64,000 nucleotides of DNA from Betaproteobacteria bacterium. GTDB lineage: Bacteria > Pseudomonadota > Gammaproteobacteria > Burkholderiales > Burkholderiaceae_C. Shown one piece after another: positions 7,740 through 17,965 of this stretch. Position 1 is the stretch's first letter, and each line of letters begins with the position of its first letter. The DNA lies in NCBI GenBank assembly GCA_947453725.1, contig CANGHH010000016.1:1-64000 (forward strand). The letters run 5' to 3'. The translations under genes and the position numbers were made by a program. Under the pieces are notes generated by a model. The model searched no databases and was not told where the DNA came from. It worked only from the letters and a program-made list of their open reading frames with translations.

Positions 7740-10700
7740 ATGACCGACACCTCCGAAACTTCGCTCTGGCAAGTCAAGCTCCACGCCCGCCTGCACGACC
7801 CCGCCGAAAAAGCGCTGGTGCTGCTGCGCGACCCTGCCGGCCACGAAGGCGGCAGCGCTGAAGTGCTGCACCGCCTGCTGGGCTACCAGCGCATAACCAC
7901 GCCCAATATCGACCCCGACAACGCGGCCGTGTTGCATGCCACGCTGTTCAAGCACGGCATCCCCGCTGACGTTTACAACACCGTGCGCCGGGCCGACTGG
8001 TGGGCCGCCGCTGCCGACCGACCGCAGTGGCCGCTGGAAAAGCTCGAGGTCACGACCAAGACCGGCAAGGCGCTGACGCTCAAGATCGCCGACTGGGCGC
8101 AGGTCCGCTGGACCCAGAAGCCGGTGCTGATCCACCCGCTGACCGGCACCGAGTTCGACCTCGGCAGCCTGGGCGAGACCGAACTCGACGACCTGAAGTC
8201 GCGCAGCTTCTCGCACTTTGCCGGTCTCGTGCAAAAGGCCGGTGACGAGGTGGACTGGCGTCGAACCCAACTGGCGTTCTGGCGCTTCGGTCCCACGCTG
8301 AGCGAGGACGCCGACAACGGCATTCTGGGCGTGCTGTGGCCCGTGCTGCCGGCCGACACCCGCGTGCCCGACCACAGCATCTGGGACCACCTCGACCTGA
8401 CTTCGGCCTTTGCCGGGGCTTTCGCCGCCGACCCCGACGGCGAAGTTTCGCTGCTGACGATGGCGCTGGGCCCGGTGCAGAGCTTCATCGAGGCGGCGCG
8501 CTCGACCTCCGACCTCTGGGCCGGCTCGCACCTGCTGGCGCGCCTGGCCTGGGAAGCGATGAAGCCGGTGTGCGAGGCGCTGGGGCCGGATGCCATCCTG
8601 TTCCCCCGACTGCGCGGCGTGCCGCAGGTCGACCTGTGGTTGCGCGACGACTGCGGCCTGCCGGCCGACTTGTTCGCCGGCTGCGACTGGACCAGCGGTG
8701 CCACCGACGCCAACCCGCTGTTCTCGGCCGCGCTGCCCAACCGCTTCGTCGCCATCGTGCCGCGCGCGCAGGCCGCCGGACTGGCGAAAAAGGTCGAGGC
8801 GGCCGTGCGCCGCTGGCTCAAAGCCACGGGCGTCGAAGCCGTCGACCGGTTGCTGGCGACGGCAGGGATGGATCAGGCCGGTGAGCAGCCTTGCCACCGC
8901 CAGATGCGCGAGCAACTGGAGGGTTTCCCCGAGGTTCACTGGGCCGCGGTGCCGTTCTCGCTGATCCATCCGCGCAACGCCGAGCGTCAGACCGACCTCG
9001 ACACCACGGCGCTGTCAGCGGCCATGGCACCGTTCTTGGGTGTCGCGCCCGGCCAGCCCAGCGGCTTTCTCGACAGCCCCGCCTGGCAAGTGCTGCGCAA
9101 GGAATCGCAATGGGACGACAACACCACCTTCTTTGCCCCCAACCCGGGCGTGCTGTACCCGGCGGTGCATGACCTGGCCGAGCGCGCGCTGGCCGCCGCC
9201 AAAGCGGTGCGCCCCTTCGCGCAAAACGCCCAGCAAGGTTGGCGCTGCTCGCTGACCGGCGAGACCGAGTGGTTGACCACCGACCCGACGCAACTGCTGC
9301 GCTCCTACCGCCAGCAGAACGACACCCTGTGGGCCAGGGTCGCCGCCAGGAAGCCGGCCTGGACGAAGAAGGGCGAGCACCTGGGGGCCTTGCCGGCGCT
9401 CAAGCGGCTCTGGCCCACCTTGTTCGCCGAGGAAGTGGGCCGCGCGCTGGGTGGCCTGGACGGTGGCCAGGCCCAGCGCTTCGTCGTCTCCACCCACACG
9501 ATGGCGCTGGCCCACCAGATCGACCAATGGCTGGCGCGCGGTGCCGCCGGCGCCGAGGCGCTGAAGGCTGAACTGGCCAAGCGGCCGGCCGATCCGGTGG
9601 CCCTGCCGCGCAAGCTGGTGCGCGACCACGGCGGCAAGCCGGCGCTCGAACTCGCCAAGCGCCTCCCTGCGCTGCTGGACACGGCCGACGATCTCGACGA
9701 CCAGGCCCTGGTGCGGGCGCTGCAGCAATCGGTGCGCCGCACCTTGCGCGGCCAGGACGGCGACGAGGTTCGCCTCGAGACCTATTACGGCATGCTGATG
9801 ATGGACGGCGACCGCATGGGCGCCTGGCTGGCTGGCGGCGACGATTACGCCATCAGTTACCGCGAGAGCTTCCACCCCGACGTGCGCAAGGGCTTCGACA
9901 ACCATTCCAGGCGGCAGCCGCTGTTGCAGGCCTACGCCGCGCAGAAGCGCGCGCTGTCGCCCAACCGCCACATCGCCGTCTCGGGCGCGCTGAACGATTT
10001 TTCGCTCGTCGTCGCCCGCCATGTGGTCGAGGCCGAGCACCTGGGTCGCTTGATCTACGCCGGCGGTGACGACGTGCTGGCCATGCTGCCGGTGGCCGAC
10101 CTGCTGCCGGCGATGCAGCGCCTGCGGGTGGCCTACTCGGGCCACGACCCGGCGCATAGGCCGGGCGACCGCGAGGGCCTGGCGCTGCGGAACGGCTATG
10201 CCTTGCTCGACACCCCCAACGCCGGCCGGCGCCTGATGCGCATGATGGGTGAGCGCGCCACCGCCAGCTGCGGCGCGGTGGTCGCCCACCACCAGGCGCC
10301 GCTGGCCTCGGTGATGCGCGAACTGCGGCTGGCCGAGAAGCGCGCCAAGGGCGAAGGCGGCCGCGACGCCTTCAGCCTGACGATCGTCAAGCGATCGGGG
10401 GGTGCGCTGTGCGTCACCGCCAAATGGGGCGAACCCGTGGCGCTGCTGGGTGACCTGCGCAATTTCCTTGCTGACGATGGCGTGTCGCGCCGCGCCGTCT
10501 TCAACACCTTCGAGTGGCTGAAAGACCTGCCGCGCGACCAGCCCGCGATGCTGGGCGCGCTGCTGGCCTACCAGCTGGACCGCCAGGCCGATGCTGCTGC
10601 GTGCAAAGCCCACCAGGTGCCCGAGTTGGCCCGTCGTTTGACCGCCCTGGCTTTCGACCCCAAGCAAGGTCCGCAGGGCACCGAAGCGCTCGATTGGCTG

Positions 10701-10757
10701 CGGCACTTCCTGAGCGCGGCCGAGTTCCTGGCGCGCGAAACCCGCAGCGGAGTCTGA
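7740..10757 (+). CDS. cas10: Cas10/Cmr2, type III-B signature subunit and cOA synthase
   Basis: A 1005-aa large subunit. The N-terminal region has a histidine-aspartate pair in LHARLHDPAEKAL (about residues 14-26), as in the HD part of Cmr2. The palm/cyclase domain carries YGMLMMDGDRMG (metal aspartates about D689 and D691) and the intact GGDD motif at residues about 775-778 (YAGGDDVLAML). It should therefore turn ATP into cyclic oligoadenylate when target RNA is bound. A second GGDD string at about 699-702 lies between the palm motifs and is probably coincidental. The gene sits 8 bp after cmr1 and 1 bp before cmr3. DNase activity of the HD part is less certain. Confidence 0.95.
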   Translation: MTDTSETSLWQVKLHARLHDPAEKALVLLRDPAGHEGGSAEVLHRLLGYQRITTPNIDPDNAAVLHATLFKHGIPADVYNTVRRADWWAAAADRPQWPLEKLEVTTKTGKALTLKIADWAQVRWTQKPVLIHPLTGTEFDLGSLGETELDDLKSRSFSHFAGLVQKAGDEVDWRRTQLAFWRFGPTLSEDADNGILGVLWPVLPADTRVPDHSIWDHLDLTSAFAGAFAADPDGEVSLLTMALGPVQSFIEAARSTSDLWAGSHLLARLAWEAMKPVCEALGPDAILFPRLRGVPQVDLWLRDDCGLPADLFAGCDWTSGATDANPLFSAALPNRFVAIVPRAQAAGLAKKVEAAVRRWLKATGVEAVDRLLATAGMDQAGEQPCHRQMREQLEGFPEVHWAAVPFSLIHPRNAERQTDLDTTALSAAMAPFLGVAPGQPSGFLDSPAWQVLRKESQWDDNTTFFAPNPGVLYPAVHDLAERALAAAKAVRPFAQNAQQGWRCSLTGETEWLTTDPTQLLRSYRQQNDTLWARVAARKPAWTKKGEHLGALPALKRLWPTLFAEEVGRALGGLDGGQAQRFVVSTHTMALAHQIDQWLARGAAGAEALKAELAKRPADPVALPRKLVRDHGGKPALELAKRLPALLDTADDLDDQALVRALQQSVRRTLRGQDGDEVRLETYYGMLMMDGDRMGAWLAGGDDYAISYRESFHPDVRKGFDNHSRRQPLLQAYAAQKRALSPNRHIAVSGALNDFSLVVARHVVEAEHLGRLIYAGGDDVLAMLPVADLLPAMQRLRVAYSGHDPAHRPGDREGLALRNGYALLDTPNAGRRLMRMMGERATASCGAVVAHHQAPLASVMRELRLAEKRAKGEGGRDAFSLTIVKRSGGALCVTAKWGEPVALLGDLRNFLADDGVSRRAVFNTFEWLKDLPRDQPAMLGALLAYQLDRQADAAACKAHQVPELARRLTALAFDPKQGPQGTEALDWLRHFLSAAEFLARETRSGV

Positions 10758-10758
10758 G

Positions 10759-11883
10759 ATGACCATCACCCACCGCTTCATCGAGCCCCTGGACGTCTTG
10801 TTCCTGCGAGGCAACAAGCTGTTCGGCGACCCCGGCAGCCATGGCGAAAGCCTGGTCCCGCCCTGGCCCTCGGTCGCGGCCGGCGCGCTGAGGTCGCTGA
10901 TGCTGTCGGCCGACGGGGTGGACATCGCCGCGTTTGCGCGCGGCACCCAGGCGCACCCGACGCTGGGCACGCCCAAGCTGCCCGGCCCGTTCGCGCTGAC
11001 CGCCTTCGACCTGGCGCGGCGCGGCGCCAAGGGCCGCGTCGAGACGCTGCACGCGCTGCCGGCCGATCTGGCGCTGGGCCAGGACGATCGACAGCAGTTG
11101 CAGCTCACCCGCCTGCATCCCCACCCGCCCGCAGCAGGGCTGATCAGTTCGTCACCGCTGGCGCAGTGGCCGGTGCTGGCCACGTCCAGCCGCACCAAGC
11201 CGGTCGGTGGCCACTGGTTGACGCAAGCCGGTTGGGCCGCCTACCTGGCCGGTCGTACCCCGTCGACCGCGCAACTGGTGGCCTCGGCCCAGCTGTGGCT
11301 GCTCGACGCGCGCGTGGGCGTCGGGCTGGACGCCGCCACCGGCCGCGCCGACGACGGCAAGCTGTTCACGACACAGGCGGTCTCGTTCGTGCCCGACGTC
11401 GGCTTCCTCGCCGCGGTGCGCGGCGCCCAGCCGCCGACGAGCGGCATGCTGCGCTTCGGCGGCGACGGCCGCGGCGCGGCCCTGCAATCGGTGGCGCATG
11501 AGCCCCCCCAGCCCGACTGGGCCGCCATCGTCAGGGCCAGGCGCTGCCGCATCGTGCTGACCACGCCGGGCTTGTTTGCCCAGGGCTGGCGCCCGCCAGG
11601 CGTGGATGCGGCGCTGCGGCTGAACCTGCACGGCGTCACCGGTCAACTGGTGTGCGCCGCCGTGCCCCGCGCCGAGGTGGTCAGCGGCTGGGACCTGGCG
11701 CGTGCCCAACCCAAGGCCGCCGAGCGGGTCGCCCCCAGCGGCAGCGTCTATTGGCTGGACGATCTCAGCGCCACGCCGGACCAGCTTCGCCAGCTTGCCG
11801 AACAAGGCCTGTGGGACGACGAGACCCGGAATGCCAGCCGACTGGCTGAGGGTTTCAACCGCTTCACCTTCGCCGACTATTGA
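10759..11883 (+). CDS. cmr3: Cmr3, type III-B Cas5-like subunit
   Basis: A 374-aa RAMP protein that holds the 5' tag of the crRNA next to Cas10. Typical features: FIEPLDVLFLRGNKLFG at the N-terminus, GDPGSHGES, then PPWPSVAAGALRS (RAMP helix), and FTTQAVSFVPDVGF in the middle. The C-terminus (EGFNRFTFADY) has the usual aromatic ending. ATG 10759 begins two bases after the cas10 stop, so translation is coupled. Length is normal for the family. No sign of decay. Confidence 0.9.
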   Translation: MTITHRFIEPLDVLFLRGNKLFGDPGSHGESLVPPWPSVAAGALRSLMLSADGVDIAAFARGTQAHPTLGTPKLPGPFALTAFDLARRGAKGRVETLHALPADLALGQDDRQQLQLTRLHPHPPAAGLISSSPLAQWPVLATSSRTKPVGGHWLTQAGWAAYLAGRTPSTAQLVASAQLWLLDARVGVGLDAATGRADDGKLFTTQAVSFVPDVGFLAAVRGAQPPTSGMLRFGGDGRGAALQSVAHEPPQPDWAAIVRARRCRIVLTTPGLFAQGWRPPGVDAALRLNLHGVTGQLVCAAVPRAEVVSGWDLARAQPKAAERVAPSGSVYWLDDLSATPDQLRQLAEQGLWDDETRNASRLAEGFNRFTFADY

Positions 11884-12819
<936 letters not shown>

Positions 12820-12823
12820 GGCG

Positions 12824-13198
12824 ATGGCACAGACGATGGAACAAAAGCGCGCGGCCGATGCCTGGGCCCGTAGCCAGGGCTGCAGCAGCGAATACCAGAA
12901 CCTGGCCAAGGCCGTGCCCGCGCTGATCATGAACAGCGGCCTGATGCAGGTGATGGCCTTTCTGCATGAAAAGGGTGCCAAGTCCAAGCAGGGCCACTGC
13001 CGAGACCTGGGCGACCACCTGCGCGACTGGTTGCGCCGGCAATTTCCCCAGGCGCTGCCCCGTGCGGAGTTCGGCGCCTTCATGCAGGACTTGATGAAGG
13101 CCGAGCCGCGCAACTTCCAGCACATCACGGCCGAGGCCTATGCCTGGCTGCGCTGGGCGCGCCAGATGGCGCCCGCGGCCCGCGTCGGAAAGGACTGA
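12824..13198 (+). CDS. cmr5: Cmr5, type III-B small subunit
   Basis: A 124-aa all-helical small subunit (Cas11-like) that lines the RNA channel of the Cmr complex. The sequence starts MAQTMEQKRAADAWA and continues with YQNLAKAVPALIMNSGLMQVMAFL, a conserved Cmr5 helix pair; the ending EAYAWLRWARQM is also typical. Its start is 4 bp after cmr4 and its stop is 1 bp before cmr6, consistent with one transcript. It has no catalytic residues of its own. Confidence 0.92.
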   Translation: MAQTMEQKRAADAWARSQGCSSEYQNLAKAVPALIMNSGLMQVMAFLHEKGAKSKQGHCRDLGDHLRDWLRRQFPQALPRAEFGAFMQDLMKAEPRNFQHITAEAYAWLRWARQMAPAARVGKD

Positions 13199-13199
13199 C

Positions 13200-14462
13200 A
13201 TGGCCATCGCCGCTGTTCCGGCCTATCTGGGCAAGGACTTCTCGACCGCCTCGCCTGGCTTGCGCTTCGGCATGTACCTGCCGCTGTGGGGTGTCGAAAG
13301 CCGCACCGGTGAGTTGCTGTGGACGACCCACGACGTCAATTACCGCGCCACGGGCCCCCAGCAACAGGAACGTCGCTCCGAGGACCAGAACAAGACGGCC
13401 GCGCTGGGCAACGCGCTGCGCCTGAACGCCAACGACCTGGCGACCCTGGCGGCACTGGCCCGGCGCCAGTCGGCGCTGGCCGCGCCGATCGCCGCGCAAG
13501 GCGCGCTGCTGGCGTTGCACGCGCTGGCCATCGCCCCGTTCACCACCGGGCTGGGCAACGAGCACCCGCTGGAGAACGGCTTCGCCTTCCTCAACCCCTA
13601 CGGCTTGCCCTACCTGCCCGGCAGCGGCGTCAAGGGCGTGCTGCGCCAGGCCGCGCGCGAGCTGGCCGACCACCAGTGGGGCGACGACCAGGGCTGGAAC
13701 GAGGCCGCGGTCACCGCGCTGTTCGGCAAGGCCGGCCAGAACTGCGACGACGCTGCTGACGGCGGCGCCGAGAGTGGATTCCAGCGCGGCGCGTTGACGT
13801 TCTGGGACGTGATCCCGCAAATCGAGGGCGACGCGCTCAAGGTCGAGGTGATGACGCCGCACCAGTCGCATTACCACCAGAACGGCGACACCCCGCATGA
13901 ATCCGGTCAGCCCAACCCGATCAACTTCCTGACCGTCCCGCCGAAGTCGAAGTTCGCCTTCCATGTCCAGTGCGACTTGCCCTTCCTGGCCCGTTTGGCG
14001 CCGGGGCTGGCGCAGGAGGGCCGATGGCAGCAACTGGTGACCGCAGCGCTGACCCATGCCTTCCAGTGGCTGGGCTTCGGTGCCAAGACTGCGGTGGGCT
14101 ATGGGGCGATGGCCGTCGATTCGGCGCGTCAAGCCCAGGTCGACAAGGAACGCATCGATGCCGAACGCGAGGCCAAGCGCGTATCCATGAGGCCCAGCCA
14201 ACTCAGCATCGACGACTTCATCCAGGCGGTGCAAGCGCGTTTCGAACAACTCAAGGGCGGCAAGGACAAGCCGAACACGGAGTTCCACCAACAGGCCCAG
14301 AAGCTGGCCAAGGCGGCGCTCGACGGTGCCGACTGGACCGCTTCGGAGAAGGCCGCCGCCGCCGATGCGATCGAGGCCTGGCTGCCCAAGGTGGTGCTGC
14401 TGCCCGACGTCAAGGATGCGTTCAAGAAGCTCAAGCTTCGCGCGCTGCGCGGGCTGACCTGA
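13200..14462 (+). CDS. cmr6: Cmr6, type III-B Cas7-like subunit
   Basis: A 420-aa RAMP subunit next to Cmr1 at the 3' end of the complex. Conserved features: PFTTGLGNEHPLENGFAF, LPYLPGSGVKGVLRQAARE (RAMP helix, about residues 137-155), FWDVIPQI, VMTPHQSHYHQ, and WLGFGAKTAVGYG near residue 300. A C-terminal helical extension of about 110 residues, rich in K, E and A, goes beyond the minimal Cmr6 core. Some other members have similar tails, but its role is not known. ATG 13200 begins 1 bp after cmr5; Cad1 follows after 6 bp. Confidence 0.9.
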   Translation: MAIAAVPAYLGKDFSTASPGLRFGMYLPLWGVESRTGELLWTTHDVNYRATGPQQQERRSEDQNKTAALGNALRLNANDLATLAALARRQSALAAPIAAQGALLALHALAIAPFTTGLGNEHPLENGFAFLNPYGLPYLPGSGVKGVLRQAARELADHQWGDDQGWNEAAVTALFGKAGQNCDDAADGGAESGFQRGALTFWDVIPQIEGDALKVEVMTPHQSHYHQNGDTPHESGQPNPINFLTVPPKSKFAFHVQCDLPFLARLAPGLAQEGRWQQLVTAALTHAFQWLGFGAKTAVGYGAMAVDSARQAQVDKERIDAEREAKRVSMRPSQLSIDDFIQAVQARFEQLKGGKDKPNTEFHQQAQKLAKAALDGADWTASEKAAAADAIEAWLPKVVLLPDVKDAFKKLKLRALRGLT

Positions 14463-14468
14463 GCGCGA

Positions 14469-16685
14469 ATGCACGACCAAGCCCTGGCAGCGCCGCCAGC
14501 CGCCAGCCGGATCCGCACCCTCCTGCTCTGCTCGCTGGGCACGAGTTGGGCGGTGATCCCCGAGGTCTACGGCTGGCTGGCGCCGCGCACGCTCGACCTC
14601 TATGCCCACCACCCGGATCGCGCCGGCCTGGACGCCACCCGGTCCCGTCATGGCCTGCTGGCGCCCGACGAGTTGTGGGTCTGCACGACCGAGGGCGCGC
14701 GCGCGCAGCAGAGCCTGGACGCCCTGATCGGCTGGTGGCGCCGCCTGGGCCGCCCACTGCCCTTGCGCTTGTGGATCGCCGCCGGCACCGACCAGCTCGC
14801 CACCGGCCCTGAATGCGCGCACTTCCGCGAACTGGCTTTCCGCCTGATGTTGCGGGCCAGCGAATGGGCCGGCGCAGACGGGCAGGTCGTGCTGTCGCTG
14901 GCCGGCGGGCGCAAGACCATGAGCGCCGACCTGCAGGCCGCCGGCGCGGCGATGGGTGCCACGGCCTGGCTGCATGTGGTCGGGCCCGAGCCCCTGCCCG
15001 AGGCCTTGAGCCGGCCTGCCGCGGCCACCTTTTTGCAGCCGTTGCCGCCAGCGGTCGCCGGCGCCGTCATGCCGCTGGTGGTGGGCAGTGGCGTGCGTGG
15101 CGAACTGCTCGATGTCGAGTTCGAGGGCCGGCATGTCACCGCCGCCAGCTACCCGCTGCCGGACGCGCCAGCGGGTGATGTCGTGCGCTGGGCCTTGCCG
15201 GCCGGCGCGCCGCTGCTGCACGCCGACCTGGCCAACCGGCAGCGCGCGGGTCAGCGCTGGCTGGGCAATTTCGTCGCGCAACGGGCGCGGCAGGATGCCT
15301 ACGAGACCTGGCCCAGCCTGTACCGTCTGCCGGCCGGCAGGCTGGAACAGCTGCGCGGCCAAGCCCTGCTTGCCGCCGACCGAGAACTGCTGCGCCGCAT
15401 GCCCAAGGCCGACCTGCACCGGCACCTGGGCGGTTGCCTGGGTCTGGCGGACCAGCAGGCTGCGGCCGCCGCGATCTGGCAGGCACTCGCGCCTGCCGAG
15501 CGCGACCAGGCGATGATCGTCGCCGGTCCGCTGCTGGCGAGCGACGCCGCGGGTCCGCCGCAGCAGGCCAGCCCGCGGGACTGGCCCTGGCAATGGCCGC
15601 GAGGCCTGCACGGCCCGCACCGTGCAGCGGCCACTGCCGCCTTGCTGCTGCACGCCCCCCCGGCGCGGCTGCAGCATGAGCTGTACGGCCGCACCGAACC
15701 GCGCATCGCCCTCAAGGCCCGCTCGCCGCACGGCTTTGCCGCCTACGAGCGGCCGGGCGAACTGTCGGGCTCGGCGCTGCTGGCCCATCCGGCGGCCATC
15801 GCGCCCCATGCCCGGGCGCTGGTGGCCCAGGCCCGCGCCGAGGGGCTGGCTTTGGCCGAGCTGCGCGGCAGCCCGCAGAAATACCGACCGTCCGACCCGC
15901 TGGCCTTTCTGCGTGAACTGGAAGCGGCGCTGCGTGCCGCCGGTGCGCAGACCCGCGGCTTCGACCCCGCGCATGGCGGACCGCGCATCGGCTTCCTGTG
16001 GATACTCGACCGGCGCCAGCGTGATGGCATCGCCGCGGTGGTGCGCCAGGCGGTCGAGGCGCGCGGCGCCCTCGGCGGTTTCCTGCTCGGACTGGACCTC
16101 GCCGGCGACGAGGGCACGCAAGCCCCTGAACAACTCGCGCCCGCCTTTGCGCCGGCCTTCGAGGCCTGCATGCCCGTCACCATCCACGCCGGCGAGGGCG
16201 AGCGCGCCGAGAACATCTGGCAGGCGGCCTACCACCTGCACGCCGATCGCATCGGCCACGGCCTGACCCTGGTCGACAGGCCCGACCTGGCGCAGCGCTT
16301 CCGCGACCGCGGCATCGCGCTCGAGCTCTGTCCCAGCTCCAACCGCGAGGTGGTCGGCTTCCACGACCCGGCATTCGCCGCCTCTGCGGATTGCCCGGAC
16401 TACCCCCTGCGCGCGTTCATGCAGGCTGGCCTGCCGCTGGCACTGTGCACCGACAACCCCGGCATCTCGCGCACCACGCTGGCCGACGAGTACCTGGTCG
16501 CTGCGCGGATGAGGCCCGGTGGCCTGTGCCTGTGGGACCCGCTGGCGATCAGCCGTCAGGCCTTCACCCATGCTTTCGTGCCGGCCGCCGAGCGCGAATC
16601 CTTGCGTCGTGCGGTCGAACAAGACCTGTTCAGCCTGCTGTCCGACCCGGCCAGCGCCCATCCCGCCCGACCGCCACCCCCATGA
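14469..16685 (+). CDS. cad1: Cad1, CARF-adenosine deaminase effector
   Basis: A 738-aa two-domain protein. Residues about 15-250 are a CARF domain with the ligand loop SLAGGRKTM at 143-151. Residues about 310-725 are an adenosine-deaminase TIM barrel with all metal and catalytic marks: H317-R-H319 in ADLHRHLGG, IHAGEG (H573, E576), RIGHGLT, and CTDNP with D662. The Cad1 family is reported to bind cyclic oligoadenylate and deaminate ATP to ITP, stalling host growth or phage replication. A Pro/Ala-rich stretch (about 335-410) departs from free deaminases. It is the seventh gene after the NE0113 gene, 6 bp after cmr6, and overlaps the ring nuclease gene by 4 bp, so effector and off-switch are co-translated. 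Confidence 0.9.
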   Translation: MHDQALAAPPAASRIRTLLLCSLGTSWAVIPEVYGWLAPRTLDLYAHHPDRAGLDATRSRHGLLAPDELWVCTTEGARAQQSLDALIGWWRRLGRPLPLRLWIAAGTDQLATGPECAHFRELAFRLMLRASEWAGADGQVVLSLAGGRKTMSADLQAAGAAMGATAWLHVVGPEPLPEALSRPAAATFLQPLPPAVAGAVMPLVVGSGVRGELLDVEFEGRHVTAASYPLPDAPAGDVVRWALPAGAPLLHADLANRQRAGQRWLGNFVAQRARQDAYETWPSLYRLPAGRLEQLRGQALLAADRELLRRMPKADLHRHLGGCLGLADQQAAAAAIWQALAPAERDQAMIVAGPLLASDAAGPPQQASPRDWPWQWPRGLHGPHRAAATAALLLHAPPARLQHELYGRTEPRIALKARSPHGFAAYERPGELSGSALLAHPAAIAPHARALVAQARAEGLALAELRGSPQKYRPSDPLAFLRELEAALRAAGAQTRGFDPAHGGPRIGFLWILDRRQRDGIAAVVRQAVEARGALGGFLLGLDLAGDEGTQAPEQLAPAFAPAFEACMPVTIHAGEGERAENIWQAAYHLHADRIGHGLTLVDRPDLAQRFRDRGIALELCPSSNREVVGFHDPAFAASADCPDYPLRAFMQAGLPLALCTDNPGISRTTLADEYLVAARMRPGGLCLWDPLAISRQAFTHAFVPAAERESLRRAVEQDLFSLLSDPASAHPARPPPP

Positions 16686-17014
16686 CCGACAAGCCCTTGC
16701 GCTACCTGCTCAACGCGCCCGTCCTGACCAGCTACGGTGATTTCCGCTTCGAGGGGCCGTTGACGCTGGACGACGCCCGCGCCTTCGCTGCCCGGGGCGC
16801 GTACAGCGCCATCGGCCACGCGGCCACCGCGCAGTGGCTGTCCCAGGTGCTGGGCGTGGCGGTCCATTGCCGGCGCGAGGCCGTGCGCATGGCGCCGGGC
16901 GACCAGGCGCTGGTGCTGCGCTTTCTCAGCCGCCTGCCCGAAGGCGCGCTGCTCGACGCCGCCGCGCTGGCCACGCTGCCGCATGAGTTCGGCCTGCTCA
17001 CCCGACTGGATTGA
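16682..17014 (+). CDS. crn2: Crn2-type ring nuclease (DUF1874/AcrIII-1 family)
   Basis: A 110-aa protein starting MTDKPLRYLLNAPVLTSYG. The YLLN-x-V-L-x-x-YG-x-x-x-F/Y-x-G-P start and the SAIGHAATAQWLS segment match the DUF1874 family, which includes viral anti-CRISPR AcrIII-1 and the host-encoded ring nuclease Crn2. The conserved catalytic histidine is H46. Known members quickly degrade cA4. The ATG overlaps the cad1 stop (ATGA), so stoichiometric production with Cad1 is likely and would limit its activation. Cas6 follows 6 bp later. Encoded inside a cas operon, it is more likely a regulator than a captured viral inhibitor. Confidence 0.85.
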   Translation: MTDKPLRYLLNAPVLTSYGDFRFEGPLTLDDARAFAARGAYSAIGHAATAQWLSQVLGVAVHCRREAVRMAPGDQALVLRFLSRLPEGALLDAAALATLPHEFGLLTRLD

Positions 17015-17020
17015 CCTGCG

Positions 17021-17965
17021 ATGCCAAGCGACCACCTGCAATCCTTTCCCGCCGCGCGCTACCGGCTGCATTGCATCACCGAGCAGCCCATCCACCTGCC
17101 CGAATACGCGGGCTCGGCGCTGCGCGGCGCCTTTGGCCATGCGCTGCGGCAGACCGCCTGCGTCACCCGCGAGCCCGACTGCACCGCCTGCGCGCTCTAC
17201 CGCAGCTGCGCCTACCCTGCCGTCTTCGAGACCCCGCCGCCGCTGGACTACCCCCGGCGCCTGCTGACCCAGGTGCCGCAACCCTTCGTCGTCGAGCCAC
17301 CGCCCTGGGGCGAGCGCGCCCACGCCGCGGGCAGCCCGCTCGAATTCGGCATGGTGCTGATTGGCCCCGCGCTGGCGCAGCTGCCACTGTTGCTGCTGGC
17401 CTGGCGGCGCGCGCTGCAGCGTGGTCTGGGGCCGCAGCAAGGCACGGCGCGGCTGGCCGCCGTGCATGTCGAGGGCGAACCCGAACCGGTGATGGACCCG
17501 GCCAGCGGCCGGGTGCGCCCGCATGGCCAGCGGATTGCGCTGCCTTTGCCGCAGGCCGCGCCGCGCAGCGTGACGCTGGTGTTCGACACGCCGCTGCGGC
17601 TGCAGCGCAACGGCCAGGTCGTCGGCCTGGGCGAGCTGACACCCCAGCTGTTGCTGATGGCGCTGCTGCGGCGCGTGGCCCACCTGGTCGAGTTGCAGCT
17701 GGGCAGTGCGCTGGGCGTTGACTTCGCCACCCTGAACGCCCATGCCGCGACCATCACAGGCAGCCACCAGCTGGTCTGGCGCGACTGGACCCGTCACTCC
17801 AGCCGGCAGCAGCAGCATATGGTGCTGGGCGGCGTGGTCGGCCCCTGGACGCTGCAGGGCGACCTGGCACCGTTCTGGCCGCTGCTGCACCTGGGCCAGT
17901 GGCTGCACCTGGGCAAGAACGCCACTTTCGGCCTTGGCCGTTACCGGTTGATGGACGCCCCATGA
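17021..17965 (+). CDS. cas6: Cas6, pre-crRNA endoribonuclease
   Basis: A 314-aa RAMP protein. N-terminal YAGSALRGAFGHALRQTAC is typical of the Cas6 clade found with type III systems, followed by a cysteine cluster (C-x7-C-x2-C-x5-C, about residues 46-63) before YPAVFETP. The C-terminal glycine-rich loop HLGKNATFGLGRYRL is the Cas6 signature. It should cut the array transcript 8 nt from the repeat end, leaving the AUUAAGAC tag. The catalytic histidine is not certain by eye. The stop overlaps the csx2 start by 4 bp. Confidence 0.9.
   Translation: MPSDHLQSFPAARYRLHCITEQPIHLPEYAGSALRGAFGHALRQTACVTREPDCTACALYRSCAYPAVFETPPPLDYPRRLLTQVPQPFVVEPPPWGERAHAAGSPLEFGMVLIGPALAQLPLLLLAWRRALQRGLGPQQGTARLAAVHVEGEPEPVMDPASGRVRPHGQRIALPLPQAAPRSVTLVFDTPLRLQRNGQVVGLGELTPQLLLMALLRRVAHLVELQLGSALGVDFATLNAHAATITGSHQLVWRDWTRHSSRQQQHMVLGGVVGPWTLQGDLAPFWPLLHLGQWLHLGKNATFGLGRYRLMDAP

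Noticed and set aside
9834..9845. Second GGDD string in Cas10
   Set aside because: Lies a few residues after the MMDGDRMG metal motif and is not in the palm loop position. The functional GGDD is at about residue 775.
9015..11198. 727-codon minus-strand frame opposite cas10-cmr3
   Set aside because: Antisense to conserved Cmr proteins, no recognisable motif; GC-driven open frame.
13125..16661. Long minus-strand frame of 1178 codons opposite cmr6-cad1
   Set aside because: Arg/Gln/Gly-rich product without domains, antisense to clearly conserved genes. It is a by-product of high GC content.
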